A DNA stretch of 42,595 bases from Candidatus Gastranaerophilales bacterium (GCA_028282645.1 JANQHM010000064.1:1-42595); one strand, 5' to 3'. Shown: positions 10,801-20,536, numbered from the stretch's first letter. Numbers and translations are program-made. Notes: generated from the letters alone by a model not told the origin.

Positions 10801-10968
10801 TATACAGGTTCCAAATTAAATTTCAGATTACTCTTTGGAGTGAGCTTAATAAAAGTTAAAATTGACCATTTCACCTTTTAACGCTCCCGCTTCGCAATTC
10901 AGAGTTTAGTTTGTTTTATCAGCTTTTACCTGATTAAAAAATCTGAAAAGTATTTTAGAAGTAGTATA
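10801..10968 (+). repeat. Dispersed MITE-like element, copy 2 (full length, 168 bp)
   Basis: Begins TATACAGGTTCC and ends GAAGTAGTATA. The left end, TTTCAGATT at positions 20-28 of the element, is mirrored by AATCTGAAAA at the right, giving an imperfect terminal inverted repeat of about 29 bases. The interior carries a GACCATTTCA ... CGCTTCGCAATTCAG block shared with the copy at 15954. Ends in TA on both sides, consistent with TA target duplication. Confidence 0.85.
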
Positions 10969-11004
10969 TATACGATACAGACAAGGGGAGAAAAGGAAAA
11001 ACAA

Positions 11005-13878
11005 ATGAGTGAAGAACAAAAATTTGAATATAAAAACACTCTAAATTTACCTAAAACTAATTTTAAAATGCGTGCAAACGCTGCAGTAAAAGAGATTGAA
11101 ATTCAAAAATTCTGGAGCGAAAATAAAATTTATGAAAAAAGCGTGGAGCAAAGAGAAGATTCTCCCAAGTTCTTATTGCATGACGGTCCACCTTACCTTA
11201 GCTCCAACAAGATACATATTGGAACAGCCTTAAATAAAATTTTAAAGGATATAGTTATAAAATATAAAACACAAGCAGGTTTTTACAGTCCATATGTGCC
11301 CGGTTATGACGGACATGGCCTGCCAATAGAAAATGCTGTGGTAAAGTCAATCAAAGGCGGTAGAGAATCAGTCAGCCCACACGTTTTAAGAAAAAAATGC
11401 AGAGAATTTGCTCTTAAAAATTTAAAAGGCCAGGAAAAAGATTTTAGAAGACTGGGAGTCTGCGGAGATTGGGAGCACCCTTATATAACAATAAATCCTG
11501 AATTTGAAGCAACACAAATTAGAGTTTTTGGTCAAATGCACAAAAACGGCTATATTTATAAAGGTTTAAAACCTGTATACTGGTGTGCAGACTGTGAAAC
11601 AGCACTTGCTGAAGCAGAAGTTGAATATGCAGATCATACGTCTCATAGTATTTACGTGCGTTTCCAGCTGGAAGGCAAAAATGCTCTTAAAGCTTATGAA
11701 ATAGCAGAGCTAAATATGGATAATCCTCTATATATGGTTATCTGGACTACAACCCCATGGACATTACCTGCAAACCTTGCTATTGCAGTACATCCCAAAC
11801 TAGAATATGTTTTTGTACAAAAAATAGAGGAAAAAGAAGTTTATATAATTGCTAAGGATTTATTAGAAAGCTTTGCACAAGGTGTGAAATGGGAAGAAGA
11901 TTCTTATAAAATATTATATACAATGACAGGTGATAAGCTTGAATATCTAAAAGCAAAACACCCTTTATACGATAGAGATAGTTTAGTAATATTAGGGGAA
12001 CATGTAACCACAGAAGCAGGTACAGGAGCAGTTCATACAGCACCGGGTCACGGTCTTGAAGATTATGAAGTTGGAAATAAATATAAAATAGGTATTTTAT
12101 CTCCACTTACTGATAAAGGTATATTTACAGCTGAGGCCGGTAAGTTTGAAGGATTAGGATACAATAAAGCTAACAAAGTTATTGTAGAAGAATTAAAAGG
12201 ACTTGAAGCCTTATTGGGACACAGTGAAATACAGCACAGCTACCCTCACTGCTGGAGGTGCAAACATCCTGTTATTTACAGAGCAACAGAACAATGGTTT
12301 GTTGATGTAGAAGCCTTTAGGGATAAAGCCTTAAAAGCAATTGATGGTGTGCAATGGATACCTGCTAATAATCATCAAAGAATTTACAACATGGTAGAAT
12401 CCCGCTCTGATTGGTGTATAAGCAGACAAAGAGCGTGGGGAGTACCTATCCCGGTATTCTACTGTAAAGAATGTAAAGAAAGTATTATTACAGATGAAAC
12501 AATAAAAACAGTTGCTGATTTATTCGATAAAGAGTCGTCTGATGCGTGGACTAAATACTCGGCAGCGGAAATTTTTCCGAAAGGATTTAGCTGCCCTAAA
12601 TGCTTAAGCTCTGATATTAAGAAAGAAACAGACATAATGGATGTTTGGTTTGATAGTGGCATTACTCACGCAGCTGTTTTAGATGCAAGAAAAGATGAAT
12701 TAAAAGGCAGTCCCGCAGAAATGTATCTGGAAGGCTCTGACCAGCACAGAGGCTGGTTTCAGTCTTCGTTGCTTACAAGTATTTCCACAAAAGGAGAAGC
12801 TCCTTATAAGTCTGTATTAACACACGGCTTTGTACTTGACGGAAGCGGCCGTAAAATGAGCAAGAGTGTTGGAAATGTTGTTGATCCTCAAAATATTGTA
12901 AGTAAATACGGTGCAGATGTTTTAAGGCTATGGGTAGCCAGTGTTGACTACACTCATGACGTAAAGATCAGTGAAAATATAATTCAACAATTAGTGGAAA
13001 TTTATAAAAAAGTTAGAAATACCAGCAGATTCTTGCTGGGTAATCTTTTTGATTTTGATCCAGCTAGGGACAGCGTTGAATATTCGGACCTTTACGAGAT
13101 TGACAGATATGCTCTTCATAAATTGCAGATTCTTGTTCAAAAAGTAACAGAAGCATTTAATAATTATGAATTTTATAAATATTATCAGCTTTTACAAAAT
13201 TTTGCGGCTGTTGACTTAAGTTCTTTCTACCTGGATATTGTAAAAGACAGATTATATACAGCAGGTAAAAAATCTGTAAACAGAAGGGCATGTCAGACTG
13301 TACTTCACGAGATATTGCAGGTATTAACCAGGTTATTGGTTCCTGTAACTCCGCACCTTGCTGAGGATATTTGGATATACATACCGGAAGCCCAAAAAGG
13401 TAATGTGAAAAGTATTTTACTTACTGACTGGCCAAAAGTAAATGAAAAATATATTGATGGGTCTATTAATTCCAAGTGGAATGAGATTCTTAAATTAAGA
13501 GAAATAGTAACGAAAGCTATTGAACCTATCAGGGCTGATAAAAAAATCGGAAGCTCTCTTGAAACAGGTGTTTATATAGATGTAAAAAACAATATAACGT
13601 TAAAAGATACTTTAATATCCTCAAAACAAGACCTTGCAATGATATTTATTACATCTCAGGCCAATATTCTTGAAGATGGGCAAAGCATTGATAATGCACT
13701 TAATATATATGAAGAAGACAGTTATATCATATATGTGGTTGATTCTAAAGGTTATAAGTGTGAACGTTGCTGGAAGTTTTCTGAGACTATAGGCTCAAGC
13801 AAAAAGTACTCTACAATTTGTAATGATTGTATCGCTGCTATTCAAGGATTAGAAAACTTATATCTGTATAAAATATAA
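11005..13878 (+). CDS. ileS: Isoleucyl-tRNA synthetase
   Basis: Class I synthetase charging tRNA-Ile; 957 residues, normal for bacterial IleS. HIGH appears as HIGT at about 71-74 (PPYLSSNKIHIGTALNKIL) and KMSKS at about 617-621 (DGSGRKMSKSVGN). The editing (CP1) domain lies between, with TTTPWTLPANLAIAV and the GTGAVHTAPGHG block. WFQSSLLTS and DVWFDSG are typical core motifs. The C-terminal zinc-binding tail has CERC at about 919-922 and CNDC soon after. The ATG follows a purine-rich GGGGAGAAAAGGAA ribosome site. The element at 10801-10968 ends 36 bases before the ATG, so the transcription start lies in or beside it. Confidence 0.97.
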   Translation: MSEEQKFEYKNTLNLPKTNFKMRANAAVKEIEIQKFWSENKIYEKSVEQREDSPKFLLHDGPPYLSSNKIHIGTALNKILKDIVIKYKTQAGFYSPYVPGYDGHGLPIENAVVKSIKGGRESVSPHVLRKKCREFALKNLKGQEKDFRRLGVCGDWEHPYITINPEFEATQIRVFGQMHKNGYIYKGLKPVYWCADCETALAEAEVEYADHTSHSIYVRFQLEGKNALKAYEIAELNMDNPLYMVIWTTTPWTLPANLAIAVHPKLEYVFVQKIEEKEVYIIAKDLLESFAQGVKWEEDSYKILYTMTGDKLEYLKAKHPLYDRDSLVILGEHVTTEAGTGAVHTAPGHGLEDYEVGNKYKIGILSPLTDKGIFTAEAGKFEGLGYNKANKVIVEELKGLEALLGHSEIQHSYPHCWRCKHPVIYRATEQWFVDVEAFRDKALKAIDGVQWIPANNHQRIYNMVESRSDWCISRQRAWGVPIPVFYCKECKESIITDETIKTVADLFDKESSDAWTKYSAAEIFPKGFSCPKCLSSDIKKETDIMDVWFDSGITHAAVLDARKDELKGSPAEMYLEGSDQHRGWFQSSLLTSISTKGEAPYKSVLTHGFVLDGSGRKMSKSVGNVVDPQNIVSKYGADVLRLWVASVDYTHDVKISENIIQQLVEIYKKVRNTSRFLLGNLFDFDPARDSVEYSDLYEIDRYALHKLQILVQKVTEAFNNYEFYKYYQLLQNFAAVDLSSFYLDIVKDRLYTAGKKSVNRRACQTVLHEILQVLTRLLVPVTPHLAEDIWIYIPEAQKGNVKSILLTDWPKVNEKYIDGSINSKWNEILKLREIVTKAIEPIRADKKIGSSLETGVYIDVKNNITLKDTLISSKQDLAMIFITSQANILEDGQSIDNALNIYEEDSYIIYVVDSKGYKCERCWKFSETIGSSKKYSTICNDCIAAIQGLENLYLYKI

Positions 13879-13918
13879 CCATCAATAGTGATACGCAAAA
13901 ATTCATATATAAATAATT

Positions 13919-13956
13919 AAAAGGAATTGCCTAATGTAAGCAGTTCCTTTTATAAT
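13919..13956 (+). terminator. Rho-independent terminator after ileS
   Basis: AAAAGGAATTGC (13919-13930) pairs with GCAGTTCCTTTT (13940-13951) with one wobble, followed by a T-rich tail. Confidence 0.8.
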
Positions 13957-14038
13957 TATATTGATTTTATTATATTTTTATAAAAATAATTTAATTATAA
14001 AATAAAAAGATATATAGGAATTTATACTGGAGTAAATT

Positions 14039-15568
14039 ATGGAAGAGTTACAAACAAATATTTCTGAAGAAATTAAAGAATTTAACTTTAAACAAAAGAT
14101 TTTCAGAAAAAAAACACCTGAGCAACTTGTAGAAAAAGCAGACCAAACAGGTCTAAAAAGAAATTTATCAGCTATAGACTTAATTATACTTGGCGTTGGG
14201 GCTGTAATAGGAGCTGGAATATTTACGCTTTCGGGTACTGCCGCAGCCGGTAGTGCCGGCCACCTGGGAGCAGGACCGGGGCTGGTGGTATCCTTTTTAA
14301 TCGCAGCTATAGCATGCTCACTTGCAGCATTAAGCTACTCTGAGCTGGCATCAATGATACCGGTAGCAGGCAGTGCTTATGCATATACATTTGCTACTAT
14401 AGGAGAATTATTTGCCTGGCTTATGGGCTGGATTCTAATACTTGAATATATAGTAGGAAGTATTGTTGTAGCTTGCGGATGGTCAGGATACTTTATACAA
14501 ACACTAAAAGGTATGAGCGGTATATTGCCGGCATGGCTGGTAGATCCTCCTTTATGGCTTATCTATGATTATTGGACAGCAGCAGCCAAATATCAGGAAC
14601 AAGGTCTTAATCCTGCAGAGCATATACCTAATATAGGAGGATTAAGTATTTGTTTAAACTTGCCCGCAATGATCATAGTGGTTATAATGACTACTATCCT
14701 TTATATTGGTATAAAAGAAAGTACCAGGTTTGCTACAGCAATGGTAATAACTAAACTAGCAGTTATTTTAGCCTTTATAGGGGTTGGCGCGTTTTATGTT
14801 AAACCCGAAAACTGGACTCCATTCTTTCCTAATGGTTGGCAAGGTGTAGCAGCAGGTGCTTTTTTGGTATTTGTTGCATATATAGGATTTGATGCAGTAT
14901 CTACAGCAGCAGAAGAAACTAAAAATCCTCAAAAAAATTTGCCAATAGGACTTATAGGGACATTAATCATTTGTTCTCTTCTATATATATCAGTATCTGC
15001 AGTGCTTACAGGCATGGTACCCTGGAATAGCATAGATACACATGCCCCTGTTGCGGTTGCACTCACAAATGTTAATCAAAATATGATAGCAGGCTTAATA
15101 TCTACAGGAGCGGTTGCAGGCTTGACATCAGTGCTGCTTGTAATGCAAATGGGCGGGTCAAGAGTTTTATTTGCGATGTCCCGAGATAAATTGCTACCTC
15201 CCAGCCTTGCAAAAGTACATAAAAAATTTAAAACTCCTCATGTTATTACTCTGGCAACAGGTATACTTATAGCCTTAGGTACAATAGTTCTTGATATTAA
15301 TAGGGCGGCTGAACTTTGTAATATAGGTACATTAACAGCATTTATGATGGTATGCATTGCAGTATTAGTTTTAAGAATAAAAGAGCCCAACAGAAAACGA
15401 GCATTTAAAGTGCCTTATGCATATGTAACATGTCCTTTAGGCGCACTGATATGCTTTTCTCTAATTTACATGGGCATGCCTGTGCTTACCTTAATTGTAT
15501 TTGGCATATGGGTAACACTTGGAATAATTTTATATTTTAGTTATGGTTTTTTAAAGGCTCACGACTAA
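14039..15568 (+). CDS. APC-superfamily amino acid permease (cationic amino acid transporter type)
   Basis: A 509-residue inner-membrane transporter with about twelve hydrophobic segments. The first helix carries the APC signature GAVIGAGIFTLSG (unwound TM1 that binds the amino-acid backbone). SYSELASMIPVAGSAYAY and FVAYIGFDAVSTAAEETKNP are classic TM3 and TM6-loop motifs, and NIGTLTAFMMVCIAVLVLR is near the C-terminal helices. The N-terminal 45 residues are hydrophilic. The long TM3-4 loop and overall length fit the CAT/YfnA-like group, which moves Lys, Arg or other amino acids by proton symport. The substrate cannot be read from sequence. ATG with GGAG seven bases upstream. It is alone between a terminator and a palindromic element. 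Confidence 0.9.
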   Translation: MEELQTNISEEIKEFNFKQKIFRKKTPEQLVEKADQTGLKRNLSAIDLIILGVGAVIGAGIFTLSGTAAAGSAGHLGAGPGLVVSFLIAAIACSLAALSYSELASMIPVAGSAYAYTFATIGELFAWLMGWILILEYIVGSIVVACGWSGYFIQTLKGMSGILPAWLVDPPLWLIYDYWTAAAKYQEQGLNPAEHIPNIGGLSICLNLPAMIIVVIMTTILYIGIKESTRFATAMVITKLAVILAFIGVGAFYVKPENWTPFFPNGWQGVAAGAFLVFVAYIGFDAVSTAAEETKNPQKNLPIGLIGTLIICSLLYISVSAVLTGMVPWNSIDTHAPVAVALTNVNQNMIAGLISTGAVAGLTSVLLVMQMGGSRVLFAMSRDKLLPPSLAKVHKKFKTPHVITLATGILIALGTIVLDINRAAELCNIGTLTAFMMVCIAVLVLRIKEPNRKRAFKVPYAYVTCPLGALICFSLIYMGMPVLTLIVFGIWVTLGIILYFSYGFLKAHD

Positions 15569-15593
15569 CTCGAATTATTTATTCAGGTTCGTT

Positions 15594-15696
15594 TATACTA
15601 ACTCAAAAATACTTTTCAGATTATTTAATCAGGTAAAAACTAATAAAATAAGCTTATTCAAAAGAGAAATCTGAAATTCAATTTGGAACCTGTATA
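15594..15696 (-). repeat. Dispersed MITE-like element, copy 3 (103 bp, inverted)
   Basis: Reads TATACTAACTC at its left edge and GGAACCTGTATA at its right edge, i.e. the family in reverse orientation with the central block deleted. The ends keep the TATAC/GTATA termini and the TTTCAGATT core. It lies just downstream of the permease and faces the copy at 15954. Confidence 0.82.
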
Positions 15697-15720
15697 AAAT
15701 TAAAATTTTAGATTTCTCTT
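15661..15720. terminator. Large near-perfect palindrome at the end of copy 3
   Basis: AAAGAGAAATCTGAAATT (15661-15678) is mirrored by AATTTTAGATTTCTCTTT (15703-15720), 17 of 18 bases matching. It is built from one element end plus an extra back-to-back copy of that end. Sitting between the convergent permease and the 68-residue gene, with A and T runs on the two sides, it may terminate both transcripts. That function is inferred. Confidence 0.5.
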
Positions 15721-15724
15721 TATT

Positions 15725-15931
15725 TTATGCTGGATTTGCATCTTTAAAGTTTTTCTTTGCTTTAATTATGTTGACTTTATTAATACCCATAAGATTCATA
15801 GCGTTCCAAACAGCATCAACTGTCATAGATAGTTCCTGTATGTCTCTTTCTACGTCATTACCATTCATATCGCTGTATTTATCAACTAATGCGACATCGA
15901 TATAGTCAAATGCCCCAATTTTTTTGTCCAT
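15725..15931 (-). CDS. Small unassigned protein (68 aa) between two inverted elements
   Basis: 68 codons from the ATG at 15931; a GTG at 15940 would add three residues but has no ribosome site. The product begins MDKKIGAFDYIDVALVDKY, is acidic in its first half and ends with a Lys/Asn-rich helix. There is no signal peptide, membrane segment or recognisable motif. The codon pattern and composition are compatible with a real gene, but I know no family. It is bracketed by two members of the dispersed element family in opposite orientation (15594-15696 and 15954-16120), so it could be a passenger of a mobile unit, and its promoter may lie within the right-hand copy. Confidence 0.5.
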   Translation of the reverse strand: MDKKIGAFDYIDVALVDKYSDMNGNDVERDIQELSMTVDAVWNAMNLMGINKVNIIKAKKNFKDANPA

Positions 15932-15953
15932 AGCTTTCACTCTATTAATTGTT

Positions 15954-16120
15954 TATACTGCTTCAATAATAAATTTTAGATTACTCTTTTGAATGAGCTT
16001 ATAAAAAGTAAAATTGACCATTTCATTTTTTAACGTTTCCGCTTTGCAATTCAGAAAATAGCTTATTTTATAAGCTTTAACACGATTAAATAATCTGAAA
16101 AGTATTTTTGAGTTAGTATA
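15954..16120 (+). repeat. Dispersed MITE-like element, copy 4 (full length, 167 bp)
   Basis: Begins TATACTGCTTCAA, ends GAGTTAGTATA, and carries the same central block as copy 2 with scattered substitutions (GACCATTTCA, then CGCTTTGCAATTCAG). Lies between the 68-residue gene and mgtE, both on the minus strand. Confidence 0.85.
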
Positions 16121-16202
16121 GTAAAGTATCTTGTATATATATAAAGTTAAAAAAAATAAATAAATTGCTATGAAATGTTGGTATTTCTATGTAAGAGAAT
16201 GT

Positions 16203-17567
16203 TTAAGACAAATATCCCAGTGATATCGTTACTAATGAAAAGTAAATAGCCAATCCTAAAACATCGATAGTAGTTGCTATAAAAGGTCCACTAGCTACAG
16301 CAGGATCAATATTAAACCGTTTAAGTGCAAAAGGTGTAACAGTACCTAGTAATGCAGCTAGTGTCATATTTATAATCATTGCAAGCCCTACAACAATTCC
16401 CAGTACATAATTACCTTTCCATAAGTAAGTTGTTAAAGCAACAATAACACCGAAAAACAATCCGATCAATAAACCTATTCTTAATTCCCTAAACACATGA
16501 TAGATAGAAGAACCCAGTGATATTTGGCCTGTTGAAAGGCCTCTTACAATGATTGTTATACTTTGGGTACCTATATTACCTCCCAGCCCGGCAAGTAAAG
16601 GCATAAAAATGGCTATAACGGGAAGTGCTTCAAGCGTGTAGTTAAAGTGATTTGCGACATTAACAGCAACAAATTCTCCAATGAGTGTTATAAATAACCA
16701 GGGCGTACGTGCTTTAACCGATTGACTTATCTTTCCTACGAGGATTTCATCTTCGTCAATATCTGTAGAAATACCTGATGATGCATAAATATCTTCCGTT
16801 GTCTCTTCTTCTGATACTTCCTGGGCATCATCCCAAGTAATAATACCCTTTAATTTATTGTAGTCATCTACTACGGGAATTGCCAGGAATCCGTACTTTA
16901 TTAGTGTATCCGCTACAGTTTCCTGATCATCTCCAACATTTACCTTTATTACATCTGTTGCCATTATTTCTTCCACTTTTATGCGAGGTAAAGAGGTGAT
17001 TAGTTTTCTTAAGCTTAAAACACCTCTTAAGTGATTAGTTTTGTCCACAACATAAATATAATAAAAATCAACACGGTCACTTTCTGCCATTTTACGTACA
17101 TAGTCAAGTGTGTCCTCTACAGTCATTGCCTCATTGACCCTTAAGACTTCGGAGTTCATTAATCCGCCCGCGGATTCTTCGTTGTAGCTTAAAAGTTCTC
17201 TGATTTGTGAAGATACGCGACTTGGCAATTTGGCAAGGTATGATTCTGACTCTGTATCCGATAAATCTGCCAGAAAATCTGCCACTGAATCGTGCGGCAT
17301 GTGTAGAATAATTCTTGCGGCTTTATCATGGGGAATTGAGTCTAATAATTCGACTTGTATTTGAGGATTGAGTTCCTCCAATAAGTCTGCGGCTTTATCT
17401 TCCTGTAGCAGCTCAAAATACTCCGGCCTTTCCTCGGAAGATAAAAGCGGAAAAAGCTCTGATAAATCGGCATAGTGAATATTATTCAGTTCTTTAACAA
17501 GTTCTTGTTTGTCACCGGATTTTGCTGCATTTTTTAACTTTTCTAATATTATTGATGTATCAATCAA
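16203..17567 (-). CDS. mgtE: Magnesium transporter MgtE
   Basis: A Mg(II)-gated magnesium channel in the inner membrane; 454 residues, the family norm. The N-terminal superhelical MgtE_N domain (about 15-135) contains EERPEYFELLQEDKAADLLEE-like repeats. Two CBS domains follow (about 140-260), where Mg(II) sensing occurs. A helical plug then leads to five membrane helices (about 290-454), with PLLAGLGGNIGTQS as the conserved pore-lining segment. The start is TTG at 17567 behind a G-rich AAAGGGCGGGG. It is the last gene of a probable operon with the GHL10 protein 84 bases upstream and the monophosphatase. No M-box Mg riboswitch fits in that 84-base gap. Confidence 0.95.
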   Translation of the reverse strand: MIDTSIILEKLKNAAKSGDKQELVKELNNIHYADLSELFPLLSSEERPEYFELLQEDKAADLLEELNPQIQVELLDSIPHDKAARIILHMPHDSVADFLADLSDTESESYLAKLPSRVSSQIRELLSYNEESAGGLMNSEVLRVNEAMTVEDTLDYVRKMAESDRVDFYYIYVVDKTNHLRGVLSLRKLITSLPRIKVEEIMATDVIKVNVGDDQETVADTLIKYGFLAIPVVDDYNKLKGIITWDDAQEVSEEETTEDIYASSGISTDIDEDEILVGKISQSVKARTPWLFITLIGEFVAVNVANHFNYTLEALPVIAIFMPLLAGLGGNIGTQSITIIVRGLSTGQISLGSSIYHVFRELRIGLLIGLFFGVIVALTTYLWKGNYVLGIVVGLAMIINMTLAALLGTVTPFALKRFNIDPAVASGPFIATTIDVLGLAIYFSLVTISLGYLS

Positions 17568-17651
17568 AACCCCGCCCTTTATAAAGAGGTAATATAAATA
17601 TATAAAGTAATTTTAGCCAAATCATAATTTAAAAGCAAAATAAAACTAAAC

Positions 17652-19493
17652 TCAATTATTTGTAAAAATTCGAGCTTTTAATGATTCTATATATTCATTT
17701 TTTAGATGAGCATTGTCAAATAATACAATCCCCTGCCCCCCTGCTTCTCTTATTGCTTCAATTTGTTTTAACATATCAATGGGAGAAGAAGACGTAAAAG
17801 GCTCAAATAAGCCCGGGTAAATATTAACAGGCCTGTTAAACTGTTGTTTTATTTCTTTAACGTATTTATATGCTATTTTTTCATTATTATTCATAATTAA
17901 AGGTGTAAATGCATCAACAAATCCGTAATCACCCCAGGTTTTCCAGTTTTGCATCTTAATATGAGAGCTTTTTATTAAATTTGGGAAAATAACTGTGGAG
18001 ATCATTATATTTTTATTATTGGTAATTAATTTTAGGTTAAAAACAAAGTTATTTATTTTATTTTGTCTGTAAAGCATCCAATAAGTCCATAACAGATGGC
18101 TATGATCGATATTCATCGGGTCTATGCCATACATGTTCTCAAATTCTTTTCGTGCATATCTGGTATAACCCCAGGTAGAATTAAGAAAATTTGGAAAATT
18201 CATGGCTAAACTCGAAGGATATCTTATATAATCTACGTTTAGACCGTCTATATTATAATTATTAGTAATTTCTTGTATTAAAGTGCATAAAAATCTTTGT
18301 ACCTGAGGGTTAGCCGGATCAAGAAAATAACCGGAATGTTCGGCCAAAGAAGGCATTGGCTGAACTGAACCTATGTTTTTTCTTTGAACATTTGCCCAGT
18401 TGGGATAAAGAGATAAAATATGCTTAGGATTTTTTGACGGATTTTGGTTGCCTACATAAAAAGTTTGAAACCACGTATGAACTTTCATGTTTCTTTTATG
18501 GGCTTCTTCTATCCATACTTTTAAAGGATCCCAGCCCATAAATTCTTTTCTTTGAGTTGTCAGGTTATAGTGAGCCATTGTTGTGCTTGGAAAAATTGTG
18601 GTTCCTTGATAATAAGTTTCCAGAAAAATATTTTCTATGCCCATATCTTTTAGCTTTTCAAGCGTTAAGATTATGTCTTGGCTTGTTTTTTCAACAGGTC
18701 TGATCCATACACCATGAAACTCATCAGGTTTAGCAGGTATTGAGTAATAAATAGCTTGATTTGCATAGCTTGAAGCTATAGAGCTTAATTGTCGGGCTTT
18801 TTTATAATGTTTTTTTCTTAAATTACTTTTTGCTCTTTTTAAATTTTTCTGCGCTGTTATTAATCTTTCTTTTGCTATTGTTGATTTTTCTGACTTATTA
18901 GATCGATAATATTTATCATAAGATGTTTTTGCTATATTTACCAGTTGTTGAGCCTTAAATAAATAGCTCTCCGGAATTATTGATACCTCAAGCGTCTTTG
19001 TATTTTTATTTATATTTACTATAGCTCCTTCTATTATGTTCTGATTAATCCATTTTTTTGCCTTGCCGTGAGCACTTATTACAAAACCGTTTTGTGGAAT
19101 AAAAGAATCGGAACTGCTTGTTTTAACTGCTGTATTATTTTCTACAATAACTTCTATACCGTATTCATTGGTTAAAGTAGATTGTCCAAAGTCTTTTGTA
19201 TATATAATAAGCTGATTTGCTCCGCGATAGCCGGGATAATGACTGCCTGAAGGGTTATTATCCTTATTGGGATTGATTGCGCTTATGCGATATTTTGAAT
19301 TGGAAAGGTAGCTTGTTTTTTTTGCAACCTGAACAGTATTAGTATTATCAAGTGTTTTTGGCGGGTTTAATTTTAGTTTAAAAGGCTTGTCTGACAGATT
19401 ATTTAAATCTATAGCATTATTAGACTCAGCAAATGATTGATTAGTTAGAAAAATAAATAATATTAATAATGCTGTTAAAAGTTTATTTATCAT
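17652..19493 (-). CDS. Exported glycosyl-hydrolase-like protein (GHL10/DUF187 family)
   Basis: 613 residues with a clear signal peptide (LLTALLILFIFLTNQSFA, cleavage near residue 22), so it is periplasmic or surface-exposed. The N-terminal part (about 25-165) is a beta-rich domain of unknown role. A Lys/Arg-rich helical segment (about 170-240) looks like coiled coil. The rest is the GHL10 TIM barrel: FHGVWIRPVEKTSQDIILTL opens the barrel, then MKVHTWFQTFYVG, YNIDGLNVDYIRYPSS with the probable catalytic Asp region, and GGQGIVLFDNAH at the end. Relatives in cyanobacteria and Bacteroidetes are thought to act on envelope or extracellular glycans; the substrate is unknown. The ATG has GGAGT upstream, and it starts 17 bases after the monophosphatase gene. 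Confidence 0.85.
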   Translation of the reverse strand: MINKLLTALLILFIFLTNQSFAESNNAIDLNNLSDKPFKLKLNPPKTLDNTNTVQVAKKTSYLSNSKYRISAINPNKDNNPSGSHYPGYRGANQLIIYTKDFGQSTLTNEYGIEVIVENNTAVKTSSSDSFIPQNGFVISAHGKAKKWINQNIIEGAIVNINKNTKTLEVSIIPESYLFKAQQLVNIAKTSYDKYYRSNKSEKSTIAKERLITAQKNLKRAKSNLRKKHYKKARQLSSIASSYANQAIYYSIPAKPDEFHGVWIRPVEKTSQDIILTLEKLKDMGIENIFLETYYQGTTIFPSTTMAHYNLTTQRKEFMGWDPLKVWIEEAHKRNMKVHTWFQTFYVGNQNPSKNPKHILSLYPNWANVQRKNIGSVQPMPSLAEHSGYFLDPANPQVQRFLCTLIQEITNNYNIDGLNVDYIRYPSSLAMNFPNFLNSTWGYTRYARKEFENMYGIDPMNIDHSHLLWTYWMLYRQNKINNFVFNLKLITNNKNIMISTVIFPNLIKSSHIKMQNWKTWGDYGFVDAFTPLIMNNNEKIAYKYVKEIKQQFNRPVNIYPGLFEPFTSSSPIDMLKQIEAIREAGGQGIVLFDNAHLKNEYIESLKARIFTNN

Positions 19494-19510
19494 AGTTTTT
19501 ACTCCGAAGT

Positions 19511-20302
19511 TTACTGACAGGACTTTATTATATTCATCATTTTATCTTGAATTTTGCCATTAGAGGCTAGTACAGTTTTATTGTACATATCAAAATCTTC
19601 AGAGTCAAAATTTGTAACTTTTCCGCCGGCTTCTCGAATAATACAAATGCCTGCTGCTGTATCCCAGGGAGATAAGCCCAGTTCCCAAAATCCGTCTAAT
19701 CTTCCGCAGGCTATGTAGCATAAATCAAGTGCGGCTGCGCCGGGTCTTCTTATGGCCTGAGCCTCGAAAAGAAATTTTGTAAAGTATTTTAAATTTTCCT
19801 GGCCCAGTCCTGTTTTTATATAAGGAAATCCTGTGGCCAGCAAGCTTTGTCTAAGATTATCCGTTGAGCTTACTTGTATTGGCTTATCGTTTAAAAATGA
19901 GCCGTTTCCCTTTGTTGCACCGAACAGCTCATCTTTGAAGGAGTCGTATACTACGCCCAGATAGTATTCATTTTTGTAAACAAGCCCGATTGATACTGCA
20001 AAGTGCGGAAAATTATGGGTGTAATTTGTTGTTCCGTCAATTGGGTCAATTACCCATACATAATCTGAGTCCCGGGTTTGATGTTTACCGCTTTCTTCAC
20101 ATAAAATAGAGTGGTCCGGAAAGTTTTTCGATAATATGGAAATTATTTTTTCTTCAGACATTTTGTCTACATTTGTGACAAGATCGAATTCATTGCTTTT
20201 TTGAGAGATATCTTTTTCTTTTTCGTAATGTTTTAAATGAATTTTGCCTGCTTCGTAGGCGGCAAGTTTTGCTATATCTAGTAACTTTTGTGTTTCTTGC
20301 AT
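19511..20302 (-). CDS. suhB: Inositol monophosphatase family protein
   Basis: 263 residues with the full Li-sensitive phosphatase signature: ILCEESGKH carries the metal-binding Glu, WVIDPIDGTTNYTHNFPHF the DPIDGT motif, and LSPWDTAAGICIIREAGG the C-terminal WDxAA motif. It should hydrolyse inositol-1-phosphate or a related sugar or nucleotide phosphate with Mg(II). It is the first gene of a minus-strand operon with the GHL10 protein and mgtE. GGGAG precedes the ATG. Substrate specificity within this family (SuhB, CysQ-like, histidinol-phosphatase-like) cannot be fixed from sequence, but motif spacing is closest to SuhB. Confidence 0.92.
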   Translation of the reverse strand: MQETQKLLDIAKLAAYEAGKIHLKHYEKEKDISQKSNEFDLVTNVDKMSEEKIISILSKNFPDHSILCEESGKHQTRDSDYVWVIDPIDGTTNYTHNFPHFAVSIGLVYKNEYYLGVVYDSFKDELFGATKGNGSFLNDKPIQVSSTDNLRQSLLATGFPYIKTGLGQENLKYFTKFLFEAQAIRRPGAAALDLCYIACGRLDGFWELGLSPWDTAAGICIIREAGGKVTNFDSEDFDMYNKTVLASNGKIQDKMMNIIKSCQ

Positions 20303-20468
20303 TTTATTACTCCCAAATTATGTCTAATTTTACTCTTTTTTTAAATTTTAATTTTAAAATAAAAATAATAAAAATAAAATAAAAAACAATAAAACAACAG
20401 AAAGCACTTAATAAAATTTTGTGAAATAATAAGAGATAGTATATTGTAGGTGATAAAAAATTTTCACC

Positions 20469-20536
20469 TTACTTAACTCCAAAATATTTTTTAGATTATT
20501 CAAGAGTAATCAGAAATTTAGTTGAAGACCTGTATA
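20469..20536 (-). repeat. Dispersed MITE-like element, copy 5 (68 bp, interior deleted)
   Basis: Consists almost only of the two ends: TTAACTCCAAAATATTTTTT then AGATT on the left and AGTAATCAGAAATTTAG to CCTGTATA on the right. It ends 12 bases before the queD ATG, so it can place a hairpin in the queD leader or promoter. Confidence 0.7.

Noticed and set aside
17568-17651. Mg-sensing M-box leader for mgtE
   Set aside because: Only 84 bases separate mgtE from the upstream gene and they show no such structure.
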